Of a stretch of DNA of 64,000 nucleotides, positions 49,924 to 58,104 are shown piece after piece. How positions within the stretch are numbered: position 1 is the first letter of the stretch; the number at the start of each line of letters is the position of its first letter. The position numbers and the translations under genes are program-made. The notes under the pieces are model-generated. The model made no database searches and had not been told where the DNA came from. It worked only from the letters and a program-made list of their open reading frames with translations. The stretch comes from Hymenobacter psychrotolerans DSM 18569. GTDB taxonomy: Bacteria; Bacteroidota; Bacteroidia; Cytophagales; Hymenobacteraceae. The stretch covers positions 496,001 through 560,000 of the forward strand of contig NZ_FRAS01000001.1 of NCBI RefSeq assembly GCF_900142395.1, read 5' to 3'.

Positions 49924-49950
49924 AAAAGGACGGTACTACACCGTCCTTTT
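49924..49950 (-). terminator. Intrinsic terminator of the TPR gene
   Basis: AAAAGGACGGT and ACCGTCCTTTT pair over a 5-base loop. Confidence 0.88.
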
Positions 49951-49987
49951 CCTGTTGGGCCAGCTCCAGTGCCGGAGCAGCTCGTTC

Positions 49988-50758
49988 TTATTTGCCGCTG
50001 AGAGCTTCAGCGCGGGCCTTGTACTGGCGGGCTTCGTTTACTTCGAAGGAAGCCGGGTATTCCGTTACAATCCGGTCGTAGGCTTTCAGGGCGCCGGCGT
50101 AGTCCTTGGCTAGTTCCCGGGCCGTAGCTTCCTTCAGCAGGTAGCCGGGCGAGAACTGCTCGTTGGCATTGTAGTTGGCGGCCTTGTTGTAGAAGTCGGC
50201 GGCCTCCTTGTATTTGTTCTGCTCCAGATTTGCATCACCAAGCAGGGCGTAGGCGCGGGCCTGCACCAGCAGATCATCAGACGAGAAATCCTCCAGGTAG
50301 TCAGCGGCCGCTTTGTATTGGCCTTCCTTCAGGGCCGCCACGCCAGCGTAGAAATTGGCGAGGTTGCCGGCTTTCGTGCCGCTGTACTCGTTGGCTACCG
50401 ATTCCAGCCCGACGTACTGACCGTCGCCTTTCATGGCCTTCTTCAGCGAGTCGGCTTCCCAGTAGTGTACCGCCTGGAACATGGCTGCCTGCGCTTTGCC
50501 ATCCTGGGAGGAGCGCCACATGTAGAAGACAAAGGCTCCCACTACGGCCAGCACCACTACTGCCAACAACCCGAGCAGTACGTTCTTGTTGCGGCGCAGA
50601 AAGTCCTCCGACTCAGCCAGCCGGATAGCCAGCGCGTCGGGGTCTTCCAGTAGCGGGTGTTCCGGGGCATACGTGCCGGTAGCAAGCGGGTCGGCCGAGA
50701 CGGGCTGTTGCGGCTGACGGGCTCCGGGCGTTTTGCCCGTTTGAGGAATCTTTGACAT
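49988..50758 (-). CDS. Tetratricopeptide membrane protein, YfgM-like
   Basis: A 256-residue protein with a disordered N-terminal 45 residues, one membrane helix at about 59-79 (VLLGLLAVVVLAVVGAFVFY) and four or more TPR repeats after it, for example FYAGVAALKEGQYKAAADYL and AYALLGDANLEQNKYKEAAD. The fold and topology match YfgM-type proteins that assist the SecYEG translocon and PpiD in E. coli. That link is an inference; PpiD-like protein is encoded 7 kb away. Confidence 0.82.
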   Translation of the reverse strand: MSKIPQTGKTPGARQPQQPVSADPLATGTYAPEHPLLEDPDALAIRLAESEDFLRRNKNVLLGLLAVVVLAVVGAFVFYMWRSSQDGKAQAAMFQAVHYWEADSLKKAMKGDGQYVGLESVANEYSGTKAGNLANFYAGVAALKEGQYKAAADYLEDFSSDDLLVQARAYALLGDANLEQNKYKEAADFYNKAANYNANEQFSPGYLLKEATARELAKDYAGALKAYDRIVTEYPASFEVNEARQYKARAEALSGK

Positions 50759-50809
50759 GAGAAGTTTCTGGAAACAGCGGCCAGAGCCGGAGTGAAGTCC
50801 GCGGCAGGG

Positions 50810-51997
50810 TTAGTCGCGGATGTAAGGATAATCCTGCTGCACGTACACGTCCTTGAACAGTTCGTCGGCGGTTGGGTAAGGCGAAGTTTCCGCAAATTCC
50901 ACCGACTCCTGTACCTGCACCTTGATCTTGTCGTCAATGGCAGTCAGCGCTTCTTCCGTAGCCATGTTATTGGTCAGGATGGTGTGGCGTACGGCCTCAA
51001 TGGCGTCGCGGGAGCGGTAGTCCTCCAGCTCTTCCTTGGTGCGGTACTTTGCCGGGTCGCTCATCGAGTGACCTTTGTAGCGGTAGGTTTTGAACTCCAG
51101 GAACGTGGGGCCTTCGCCGGCACGGGCACGCTCGGCGGCGCGTGCTACGGCATCGTGCACGTCTTCTACGTTCATGGCATTCACCGGCTCCGACGGCATG
51201 TCGTAGCCCCGGCCGATGTGGTAGAGCTCCGTTACGTTGGAAGTCCGCTGTACCGAAGTACCCATGGCGTAGCCGTTGTTCTCCACCACGAAGATGACGG
51301 GCAGCTTCCACAGCATAGCCATGTTAAAGGCTTCGTGCAGCGCACCCTGGCGCACGGCACCGTCGCCCATGTAGCAGATGCAGAGGTTGCCGGTCTTGTT
51401 GTATTTCTCAGCGAAGGCAATGCCGGCACCCATGGGCACCTGCGCACCCACAATGCCGTGGCCACCCACGAAGTTTACTTCCTTATCGAAGATGTGCATC
51501 GAGCCGCCTTTGCCTTTCGAGCAGCCGGTAGCTTTGGCATACAGTTCCGCCATGATGGCGTTTGGCGAAGTGCCCAGGGCCAGCGGGTGGGCATGGTCGC
51601 GGTACGCGGTAATCCACTTGTCGCCTTTGCGCAGCGCCGATACGGCTCCGGCAGCACAGGCTTCCTGGCCAATGTAGAGGTGGCAGAAGCCTTTGATTTT
51701 TTGCTGACCGTAGAGCTGGCCGGCCTTCTCCTCAAACTTGCGCATGAGCTGCATCTGCTCATACCAGGCGAGGTAGGTTTCTTTCGAGAATTTGGGTTTA
51801 GCTGGTGAAGTAGCTTCTGCCTCCTTCACATCACCCTTCTTGGCTGATTTGCCTTTGCTTACGGCAGGGGGCATCACCGGGTCGGGCTGTTCTACCGTAT
51901 TGGTAACAGCATTGCTCTGGGCTACGGCTTTTTGGGCCGGCGTTTTCTTCGCCGAATTGGAAGCCTTCGGGGTAGCCTTTACTTTCGTCTCCGCCAT
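50810..51997 (-). CDS. pdhA: Pyruvate dehydrogenase E1 component alpha subunit
   Basis: A 395-residue E1-alpha. The thiamine-diphosphate motif is in CYMGDGAVRQGALHEAFNMA with VIFVVENNGYAM; the phosphorylation-loop-like YRYKGHSMSDPAKYRT is present. The active-site His is in AYRDHAHPLALG. The first 60 residues are Ala/Lys/Pro-rich and probably flexible. E1-beta is not next to it, so it is encoded elsewhere. Start at ATG 51997 (MAETKVKATPKASNSAKK); the frame runs further into the recF gene. Confidence 0.93.
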   Translation of the reverse strand: MAETKVKATPKASNSAKKTPAQKAVAQSNAVTNTVEQPDPVMPPAVSKGKSAKKGDVKEAEATSPAKPKFSKETYLAWYEQMQLMRKFEEKAGQLYGQQKIKGFCHLYIGQEACAAGAVSALRKGDKWITAYRDHAHPLALGTSPNAIMAELYAKATGCSKGKGGSMHIFDKEVNFVGGHGIVGAQVPMGAGIAFAEKYNKTGNLCICYMGDGAVRQGALHEAFNMAMLWKLPVIFVVENNGYAMGTSVQRTSNVTELYHIGRGYDMPSEPVNAMNVEDVHDAVARAAERARAGEGPTFLEFKTYRYKGHSMSDPAKYRTKEELEDYRSRDAIEAVRHTILTNNMATEEALTAIDDKIKVQVQESVEFAETSPYPTADELFKDVYVQQDYPYIRD

Positions 51998-52066
51998 CTT
52001 GCTTTCGGTTGTTCGCGTTTGGGATGCGAAAGTACGTAAAAGGATTGCAATTCCGAACCCCCAAGC

Positions 52067-53194
52067 ATGATACTCGAAAGCCTGCACCTGCTGTTTTTCA
52101 AAAACTACAATGAAGCCAATCTGCGCTTTTCGCCGCGCATCAACTGCTTCATCGGGGACAACGGCAGCGGCAAAACCAATCTGCTCGACGCCGTTCACTA
52201 CCTCTCTCTAACCAAGAGTGCCTTCTCCCCGCTAGATGCGCAAAGTATTAAACAAGGAGAAGAGTTTTTCGTGGTGAAAGGCCGCTTTCAGCAGGACGCT
52301 CCTGGTTCCGATGCTGGTGCCAGCAAGGAGATGATTCAGGTGAGCCTGCGGGCGGGCCAGAAGAAAGTCGTAACGCACGACAAGCAGGCCTACGAGCGGG
52401 TATCAGACCACATCGGCCGCTATCCGGCCGTGCTCATTTCCCCCTACGACACGGACCTGATCCGGCAGGGCAGTGAAGAGCGCCGCAAATATTTCGACAG
52501 CCTTATCTCGCAGCTCGACCACGCGTACCTGGAGCTGCTGATTTCTTATAACCATATTCTGCGGCAGCGCAACTCACTCCTGAAGCTGGCAGCCGAGCGG
52601 CAGGGTGGCTACGACCGGGACTATCTGCTTGTGCTGGATGAGCAGCTGGTGCCGGTGGGCGAGAAGATTGTCGCAGCCCGGCAGCAGTTCCTGCTGGAGT
52701 TCGTGCCCATTTTTCAGCGCCACTACCAGCAGCTTGCTGATAGCCGGGAAGTGGTGACCCTCTCCTATAAGAGCCAGCTACCGGAAGCCGATTTCGCCAA
52801 GCTGCTCCGGGTGCAGGAACGCAAGGACCTCACGCTGCAGCGTACCACGGTTGGTCCCCACAAAGACGACTTCGTGTTCCTGATGGATGACCTGGCCGTG
52901 AAGAGCTACGGGTCGCAGGGGCAGCAGAAGTCCTACGTCATTGCGCTTAAGCTGGCGCAGTTCGAAATCCTGGCTGCGCGGAACCAGCAAAAGCCCCTCC
53001 TGCTTCTCGACGACATCTTCGACCGGCTGGATGAGAAGCGCATCACCCGGCTACTGCAGCTCGTCGCCGACCATACCTTTGGCCAAGTGTTTCTCACCCA
53101 CACCCACCTCGACCGCACCGATCTGGCGCTGGCAAACATCACAGATCAGATCAGTCGTTTTCGGGTGGAGCATGGCAGCGTGCAGGCGCTATAA
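52067..53194 (+). CDS. recF: DNA replication and repair protein RecF
   Basis: A 375-residue SMC-like ATPase. Walker A is GDNGSGKTN at residues 30-38 (NCFIGDNGSGKTNLLDAV), the signature region is YGSQGQQKSYVIALKLAQFE and Walker B is LLLLDDIFDRLDEKR. It loads RecA at gapped DNA with RecO and RecR. Divergent from pdhA with about 70 bases between. recF is often near the replication origin, and a DUF721 gene follows in the same direction. Confidence 0.95.
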   Translation: MILESLHLLFFKNYNEANLRFSPRINCFIGDNGSGKTNLLDAVHYLSLTKSAFSPLDAQSIKQGEEFFVVKGRFQQDAPGSDAGASKEMIQVSLRAGQKKVVTHDKQAYERVSDHIGRYPAVLISPYDTDLIRQGSEERRKYFDSLISQLDHAYLELLISYNHILRQRNSLLKLAAERQGGYDRDYLLVLDEQLVPVGEKIVAARQQFLLEFVPIFQRHYQQLADSREVVTLSYKSQLPEADFAKLLRVQERKDLTLQRTTVGPHKDDFVFLMDDLAVKSYGSQGQQKSYVIALKLAQFEILAARNQQKPLLLLDDIFDRLDEKRITRLLQLVADHTFGQVFLTHTHLDRTDLALANITDQISRFRVEHGSVQAL

Positions 53195-53256
53195 GCACCG
53201 TACCTTTGGGCCAGGGCAGCTGCGCCCTTCCTCGCGCGTTATATTAAATTCTCTTC

Positions 53257-53574
53257 GTGAAAAAACCAAACTCCCCCGAAAACTCCCGTCAGGCTGATAT
53301 TGTCCCGCTCAAGGATAGTATCAAGGCTTTGCTGAAGGCCTATCGGCTGCAAGGCAAACTGAACGAGGTGACGGTAGTAGCTAGCTGGGAGAAGGTGATG
53401 GGCAAGGCAGTTGCTCTTAAGACCAAGGAAATCTACGTTAGCAACAGCAAGCTATTCGTCAGGCTGACTTCTGCTCCCCTCAAGCATGAGTTGGTGATGG
53501 CCAAGACCCGGGTGCTGGAGCTTATTAATGCGGAGGTTGGCGAAACGGTTGTCAAAGAAGTAGTCTTCCTGTAA
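53257..53574 (+). CDS. DUF721/DciA-like protein
   Basis: A 105-residue protein of the DUF721 family, whose members include DciA, the ancestral loader of the replicative helicase. It shows SIKALLKAYRLQGKLNEVTV, ASWEKVMGKAVALKTKEIYV and a beta hairpin KLFVRLTSAPLKHELVMAK. The start is a GTG at 53257 (VKKPNSPENSRQ). It lies 62 bases after recF in the same direction and can be read with it, which supports a role in replication. Confidence 0.88.
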   Translation: MKKPNSPENSRQADIVPLKDSIKALLKAYRLQGKLNEVTVVASWEKVMGKAVALKTKEIYVSNSKLFVRLTSAPLKHELVMAKTRVLELINAEVGETVVKEVVFL

Positions 53575-54530
53575 TTGGCGCTTTCGCCAGTGTGAGGCCA
53601 GCAACCGCATCGATCCAGCTCACCTACCCTGAGGCCCACCTAGCATTGCCACTACACGCATATGGCTTGCTCTCGACTTGGAGCCTTGGCTCATTTGAGG
53701 GAGCACTACCTCTGGGGCTCAGGTTTAATCCTGATTACTCCGCTCTGCAGCATCGGTAGGCCTACATAACCCTGACCTTCCTTAGTGGGATGTGATTGTA
53801 CGCCACCTCCCACAGGCAACACTGCTGGTGTGAGGTTATATGCCCCTCCCCTCCTATCGACTGCTCACCATCCTGAGGGCCGGCGGCTACGTCTAGTTGG
53901 CTTGCCTACATACGCGGCGTGCTATACTTGGCAATAGAGTCAGGCAGCTATTTCGTACTCTAAATTAGGATACGCCAAGACTTTCAAAGCACCCGCATAA
54001 GCCGCCGCATTGGGTGAGCTTGGTATGATGGCAGGCCTTTTCTTGGCTCACTCTACTTTATGGGTGGCATCTGGTCGTATTAGCTGCTCTGTCTTCCTGA
54101 TGTAGAATGTAAGGACTTGGTGAGTCGGTCAGAGCTACGATTGACCTATTGCCCTGCAGGCACTTTAGAGGCATTCAAATCTGCGAGGTTTAGAAACGAA
54201 AATCCTTCACTTGCAAGATGCCGTCCCCTGCCCTATTTAGGCATCAACAGTCCGGGTATATCAGCACAGCAACCTTTGTAGTAGTCGGCAGTAGCAGCCA
54301 GGAAAAAAGCACTAGTGTGCGTCTGCCAGCACGGCGTTCTGTAGCAGTTCGCCACTATGGCTTACCCCTGCTATTCCCGACTTGCTTTAAGCTTGGATGC
54401 AGCCTTAAGTATGTACTTGGTCTATCGTGAGCTTGCGTATTGACCTGCCTACATCGTCCGGCTAGGCGGTCAGTTCCACACAACGCGGCTACTGGAAGCA
54501 AACAAAAATGTTTCACGTGGAACGTTTTTG
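53575..54530. other. 956-base stretch without a convincing gene
   Basis: AT-richer than its surroundings (judged by eye), with stops in all frames except two short ORFs of 65-70 codons that have no family features or promoter. The word GCCTACAT occurs three times (near 53760, 53902 and 54445). I saw no DnaA box TTATCCACA, tRNA, insertion-sequence ends or hairpin except the palindrome at its right edge. It may be an origin-associated or decayed region. Confidence 0.6.
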
Positions 54531-54532
54531 TT
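54501..54532. promoter_or_regulatory. 32-base palindrome with a parS-like core
   Basis: Half-sites 54501-54516 and 54517-54532 are complementary at 14 of 16 positions. The centre TGTTTCACGTGGAACG (54509-54524) differs at one position from the ParB site pattern TGTTNCACGTGNAACA. It overlaps the stop codon of the helix-turn-helix gene and has A- and T-rich outer arms, so it could also act as a terminator. Confidence 0.7.
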
Positions 54533-54917
54533 AACGCGGGCCATACACCTTCAACAGGAGCTCGTTGTAGGCTTCCAGTAATGCAATGTACTTGGTTTGG
54601 AGTGCTAACAACTGCTTTATGGGGTCAGCCTCAGTAGATTGTAAAGAGGAAGACTTGTTTGTTACAGTGTTAACAGGTGTAACATCCGCCTTATGTGTTA
54701 CAAAAGGCAATACAGATTGATGTGACGATGTAAAATCATTTGAAAAGTCGTGTCCTATAATTTCGCCAACCCTTTTAACAAATGCGTAATCAAGTGTCTC
54801 TTCTTTGAATTTACGATACATAGTGGGACGTGTAATACCCAACCCGTCCACTATCCGAGTAATGGATATACCGCTGTTTTTGATGGTTTCCTGAAGGATT
54901 TCGCCTTGATGTGGCAT
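54531..54917 (-). CDS. Helix-turn-helix protein with C-terminal coiled coil
   Basis: A 128-residue protein. Residues 5-45 are a clear helix-turn-helix (ILQETIKNSGISITRIVDGL, then GITRPTMYRKFKEETLDYA), like XRE/Fis-type DNA-binding domains. The middle 45 residues look disordered (rich in Thr, Ser, Val). The last 30 (PIKQLLALQTKYIALLEAYN) form a probable coiled coil for dimerisation. The gene is AT-rich compared with its neighbours, its stop overlaps a parS-like palindrome, and it contains TGTWACA words also present upstream. Function unknown; a DNA-binding regulator or nucleoid-type protein is plausible. Confidence 0.75.
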   Translation of the reverse strand: MPHQGEILQETIKNSGISITRIVDGLGITRPTMYRKFKEETLDYAFVKRVGEIIGHDFSNDFTSSHQSVLPFVTHKADVTPVNTVTNKSSSLQSTEADPIKQLLALQTKYIALLEAYNELLLKVYGPR

Positions 54918-55259
54918 AGAAGAAGCAACTACAGATCAGAGTGTAAATATGACAAATATGTTCGGCATTACAGCAATACAAGATCGAACAAGTAAACACA
55001 TTTGAATGAACAAAAACTGTTACAGTATAAAACTTGTAACGAGTAACACATGCTACAATTTACAAGCTCACTGTTTTACACATACTGAAACAATGCCTTT
55101 TACACTTGTATTGCATCACTAGCAAAAGCCTATTCTGGGCCTATAGGCAGTGTTTTAACCTGTAACAGTAGGCCTGACGCTGAACAGAGCAAGATGATTT
55201 GCCGGAACAATAGTTGTGCGGCAACCGCCAGTGGGCTTGTTACAGAAGCCGATGCATGC
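54918..55259. other. 342-base AT-rich region with TGTWACA repeats
   Basis: It carries the helix-turn-helix gene's promoter and several TGTTACA/TGTAACA-type words (55018, 55035, 55042, 55161 and 55238). No convincing gene is seen; a 78-codon plus-strand frame near 55194 lacks family features. Confidence 0.6.
54953..54981 (-). promoter_or_regulatory. Promoter of the helix-turn-helix gene
   Basis: On the minus strand TTG (54979-54981), an 18-base spacer and CATATTTG (54953-54960); seven of eight bases of TAnnTTTG match. Start of transcription near 54946. Confidence 0.5.
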
Positions 55260-56117
55260 CTAATGGGCATTTTCAGGAAGAAGCGCCAGCAGACGGTCAG
55301 GGTAATCGGTAGTGATGCCAGCTACTCCAAGTACCAGCAGCCTGCGCATGTCCTGCACCTCATTGACCGTCCAGGGCACCAGCCGCACATTACCAGCAGC
55401 CGCTTGCGCCACCAGCTCTGGGGTCACTAGGTCATGGCGCGGACCGTATACCTCGGGCAAAAATCCGAGTCTCTGCACGTGCTCTGCGAAGGGTATGTCG
55501 TCTTCCACAAGCAGGCACAGCGGCAGGGCCGGGAGTAGCTGCCGGCACTGCTGCAGTATCCGGTCATCGAAACACAATAGCGTAGTGCGGGGCACCAGCT
55601 CCAGAGTTTGCAATTCGGTTAGTACGGCCTGAGCGAAGGCAGCCGGACCAGGGTGAAACAGATTGTCGCCGGCAGGAGTGCTCTTTACTTCAACGCTGAA
55701 ATGAACTGGTGCACGGCCCAGCTGCCGGGCCAGCATAGTAGTAGCCGCCACTACGTCGCGTAGCAGCGGTTTAACTGCGGGCTGGCTGCGCTGGTTTGGA
55801 TACGCCGGATGCCGTAGCCGCCCACAGTCATAGGTGCGGATGCTGGCGTAAGACATCCGAAAGAGGTTGTGCTGGTGCTGCTCATCAGCCGGAATTGGCT
55901 GCTGGCGGGGGGCGAGGCAGATAATAGAATTCATCCAGGGCTCGTGCGACACCACTACCTGGCCATCGGCTGAAAGCACTACATCCAGCTCCAACACATC
56001 AACTCCGAGCTGCACAGCGTGCAGAAAGGCAGGCAGCGTATTTTCGGGGTACAGGCCCCGGCAGCCCCGGTGGCCATGCACTTCGGGGCGCACAAAAGAA
56101 GCAGAAGAGACTTGCAT
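55260..56117 (-). CDS. Glycerophosphodiester phosphodiesterase
   Basis: A 285-residue GDPD-type TIM-barrel enzyme releasing sn-glycerol-3-phosphate from deacylated phospholipids. Catalytic features: HGHRG (residues 14-18, the acid-base His), ENTLPAF with Glu25, LELDVVLSADGQVVVSHEP with Glu43, Asp45 and His58. It lacks an evident signal peptide, though the first ten residues are poorly conserved. It is the first gene after the AT-rich island and on the opposite strand to the next gene. Confidence 0.9.
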   Translation of the reverse strand: MQVSSASFVRPEVHGHRGCRGLYPENTLPAFLHAVQLGVDVLELDVVLSADGQVVVSHEPWMNSIICLAPRQQPIPADEQHQHNLFRMSYASIRTYDCGRLRHPAYPNQRSQPAVKPLLRDVVAATTMLARQLGRAPVHFSVEVKSTPAGDNLFHPGPAAFAQAVLTELQTLELVPRTTLLCFDDRILQQCRQLLPALPLCLLVEDDIPFAEHVQRLGFLPEVYGPRHDLVTPELVAQAAAGNVRLVPWTVNEVQDMRRLLVLGVAGITTDYPDRLLALLPENAH

Positions 56118-56255
56118 AGCTGCTTCTACGCAGCCTGCCCTCAGAAGGAAGTGCGCCTCATGGCAGCCAGCTATACACTACGCATTCAGCGCGTGGTAAG
56201 CCCGCTCCAATCGAGTATTTTCGCTGTTCAAACACTCCTCTCCCTACGTATACTT

Positions 56256-56879
56256 ATGAAGAAGTTGATGATTCTGCTCGTGCTGGTGGCCATTGCGGCC
56301 GGCGGCTACTTCTATTACCAAAGCCTGAAGTCGGGCCCCAAATACTCGCTGATGCAGGCCGCCAATGCCGTGCGCACCCACGATGTGGCCGACTTTGAAC
56401 GCTACGTAGACGTAGGCAGCGTAACGGGCAACCTAGTAGACCAGGTTACCACCCAGGGCTCTGCGCTGGGGCTCCTGAACCCCGGAGGAATGATGTTTAA
56501 GGGGGCCTTGCGCATGATGAAGCCCCAACTCGCGCAGGCGGCCCGCAAGGAGCTGCACCGCTACATCGAAACCGGCTCGGTGGAGGCGGCGGCGGCAGCG
56601 CAACCGGGCAAGCTCGTGAACATATCCATGCTGGGCCTGGCTGGCAAAGTGGTCAACCCCGACAGCCAGTTCAAGGACATTAAGTACGTGAAGGAAGAGG
56701 GAGAGCAGGCGCTGGTTGGCCTGGAGTTCACGCAGCCCAAATATGACACCACGCTGGTAGTGGAGCTGAAGATGCTTAGCCGCGGAGACCATTGGCAGGT
56801 CACGGAAATCACCAACTCCGGTGAGCTGCTCAAGCACGTAGCTCGCCTCGAAAAGAAGAAACTACTGGGTGGGAAATAG
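56256..56879 (+). CDS. DUF2939 family protein
   Basis: A 207-residue protein beginning MKKLMILLVLVAIAAGGYFY, an N-terminal membrane anchor or signal segment, followed by the DUF2939 domain: SLMQAANAVRTHDVADFERYV, LGLLNPGGMMFKGALRMMKP, and EKLRYVKEEGEQALVGLEFT-like segments. The family's role is unknown. Start chosen at 56256 because the frame upstream overlaps the antisense phosphodiesterase gene and lacks family sequence. A perfect terminator follows. Confidence 0.85.
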   Translation: MKKLMILLVLVAIAAGGYFYYQSLKSGPKYSLMQAANAVRTHDVADFERYVDVGSVTGNLVDQVTTQGSALGLLNPGGMMFKGALRMMKPQLAQAARKELHRYIETGSVEAAAAAQPGKLVNISMLGLAGKVVNPDSQFKDIKYVKEEGEQALVGLEFTQPKYDTTLVVELKMLSRGDHWQVTEITNSGELLKHVARLEKKKLLGGK

Positions 56880-56897
56880 GCACTGGCAATAGCGCAG

Positions 56898-56935
56898 AAA
56901 AAAGCCCCGGCACGAATTCGTGCCGGGGCTTTTTG
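56898..56935. terminator. Bidirectional intrinsic terminator
   Basis: A perfect palindrome: AAAGCCCCGGCACGAA and TTCGTGCCGGGGCTTT with A- and T-runs, between the convergent DUF2939 and PLDc_N-like genes. Confidence 0.93.
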
Positions 56936-56954
56936 TTGTCTTCAACTGAAGCAG

Positions 56955-57230
56955 CTACCGCCGACCCGAGAAGAGGAAGTAGATGATGGAACCGCCAAAG
57001 GGGAAAAACCAGATGATAAGCCCCCAGACGATTTTCTTACCAATCGACCAGTCCTGCTTGATGAGGCTCAGGAAGGCCAAGACGGCAATAATCAGGTAAA
57101 TGACCCCGAAAATGGTCAGGCTACCGTTGCTGCTGCGGCCGGAACAGCTGCTGAGCAGTACAGAAAAGACTAGAGTCAGGGAAAGCATGGCGACCGGCAG
57201 GCGGCTAGCCAAAGAAGTCAATTTGTTCAT
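56955..57230 (-). CDS. Small PLDc_N-like membrane protein
   Basis: A 91-residue protein. A signal sequence ends at a lipobox-like LLSSC (Cys29). Two helices follow: FGVIYLIIAVLAFLSLIKQD and KIVWGLIIWFFPFGGSIIYF. The second ends in the WxxPFxGSIIYF motif of the PLDc_N (cardiolipin synthase N-terminal) family, which also occurs as stand-alone small proteins. The role is unknown. Confidence 0.75.
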   Translation of the reverse strand: MNKLTSLASRLPVAMLSLTLVFSVLLSSCSGRSSNGSLTIFGVIYLIIAVLAFLSLIKQDWSIGKKIVWGLIIWFFPFGGSIIYFLFSGRR

Positions 57231-57321
57231 GGGAGTAGAGAGTGGTAGGTTGAATGCCCTTTACGGTACACTCTCCGGAATAGATATAAAAATTCGTTTA
57301 TTTTTTCTATATAATATTGGT

Positions 57322-57975
57322 TTACAGTAAGTTACTTAAGTAAGCCTGCACTTTCTGGACGAAGGCCATGGCTGAAGCCGGGGCCAGCGCCAACGACAGC
57401 ACCACGCCATACAAAGCACCATAAAAGTGCGCATCGTGGTTGATGTTGTCGGCATTGCGGCGGCTCATGTAGTAGGAATAGGCCAGGTACAGCAAGCCGA
57501 ACACGAAGGGCTGGATCGGAACCGGAAGCGGAAAAATGTAGATACCGGCACCGGCCGGCGCTACCGGAAAGAACAGCACGCTCGCAAACACCACCGACGA
57601 CACCCCACCCGAGGCACCCAGACTCCGGTAGCCGGGGTCGTGGCGGTGGCGTAGGTAGGTGGGAATGTCGGAGACGATGATGCCGCCCAGATACAGCAGC
57701 AGGAAGCAGCCGATACCACCGCCCAGCCCAAACCGCTCCGTGTACTCGCGCAGCACAATGGGGCTGAAGGAGTAGAACGCAAACAGGTTGAAGAATAAGT
57801 GCGTCAGGTCGGCGTGCAGAAAGCCGGAAGTGAGGAACCGGTACCACTGCTGCTTGTGCTGCACGAGGTAGGGGCTGAGTATCCAGCGGTCCATTAGTTG
57901 GCGGTTCGACCACGCGTACATGGAAATACCGGCGGTAAGGGCAATCAGCACAAGGGCCGGGTTGAGCAGGAACAT
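57322..57975 (-). CDS. Rhomboid family intramembrane serine protease
   Basis: A 217-residue, six-helix membrane protease. The catalytic Ser122 is in SLGASGGVSSVVFASVL and His183 in DNINHDAHFYGALYGVVL. The L1-loop element FLHADLTHLFFNLFA carries the conserved HxxxHLxxN. It cleaves single-pass membrane proteins; no substrate is evident here. It starts 129 bases after the polyprenyl synthetase stop on the same strand. Confidence 0.92.
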   Translation of the reverse strand: MFLLNPALVLIALTAGISMYAWSNRQLMDRWILSPYLVQHKQQWYRFLTSGFLHADLTHLFFNLFAFYSFSPIVLREYTERFGLGGGIGCFLLLYLGGIIVSDIPTYLRHRHDPGYRSLGASGGVSSVVFASVLFFPVAPAGAGIYIFPLPVPIQPFVFGLLYLAYSYYMSRRNADNINHDAHFYGALYGVVLSLALAPASAMAFVQKVQAYLSNLL

Positions 57976-58104
57976 AGAAGCAAGGAAAAGCAGGAAAAAC
58001 GTTTTACAGGGCCGCCACGCGCTTAACAGGCGTCGCCCCTATCGTCGGAACGGCCATTACTGCGCGAGGGCTGTAAAGGGCCTGAAAACAAGCAATGGAC
58101 TGGT

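Noticed and set aside
53575-54530. A DnaA-box origin
   Set aside because: I looked for TTATCCACA-type boxes and saw none; the origin idea rests only on neighbours and the parS-like site.
54218-54637. Two short plus-strand ORFs of 65-70 codons in the AT-rich stretch
   Set aside because: No family, no promoter and unusual composition; the second runs over the palindrome and the helix-turn-helix gene end.
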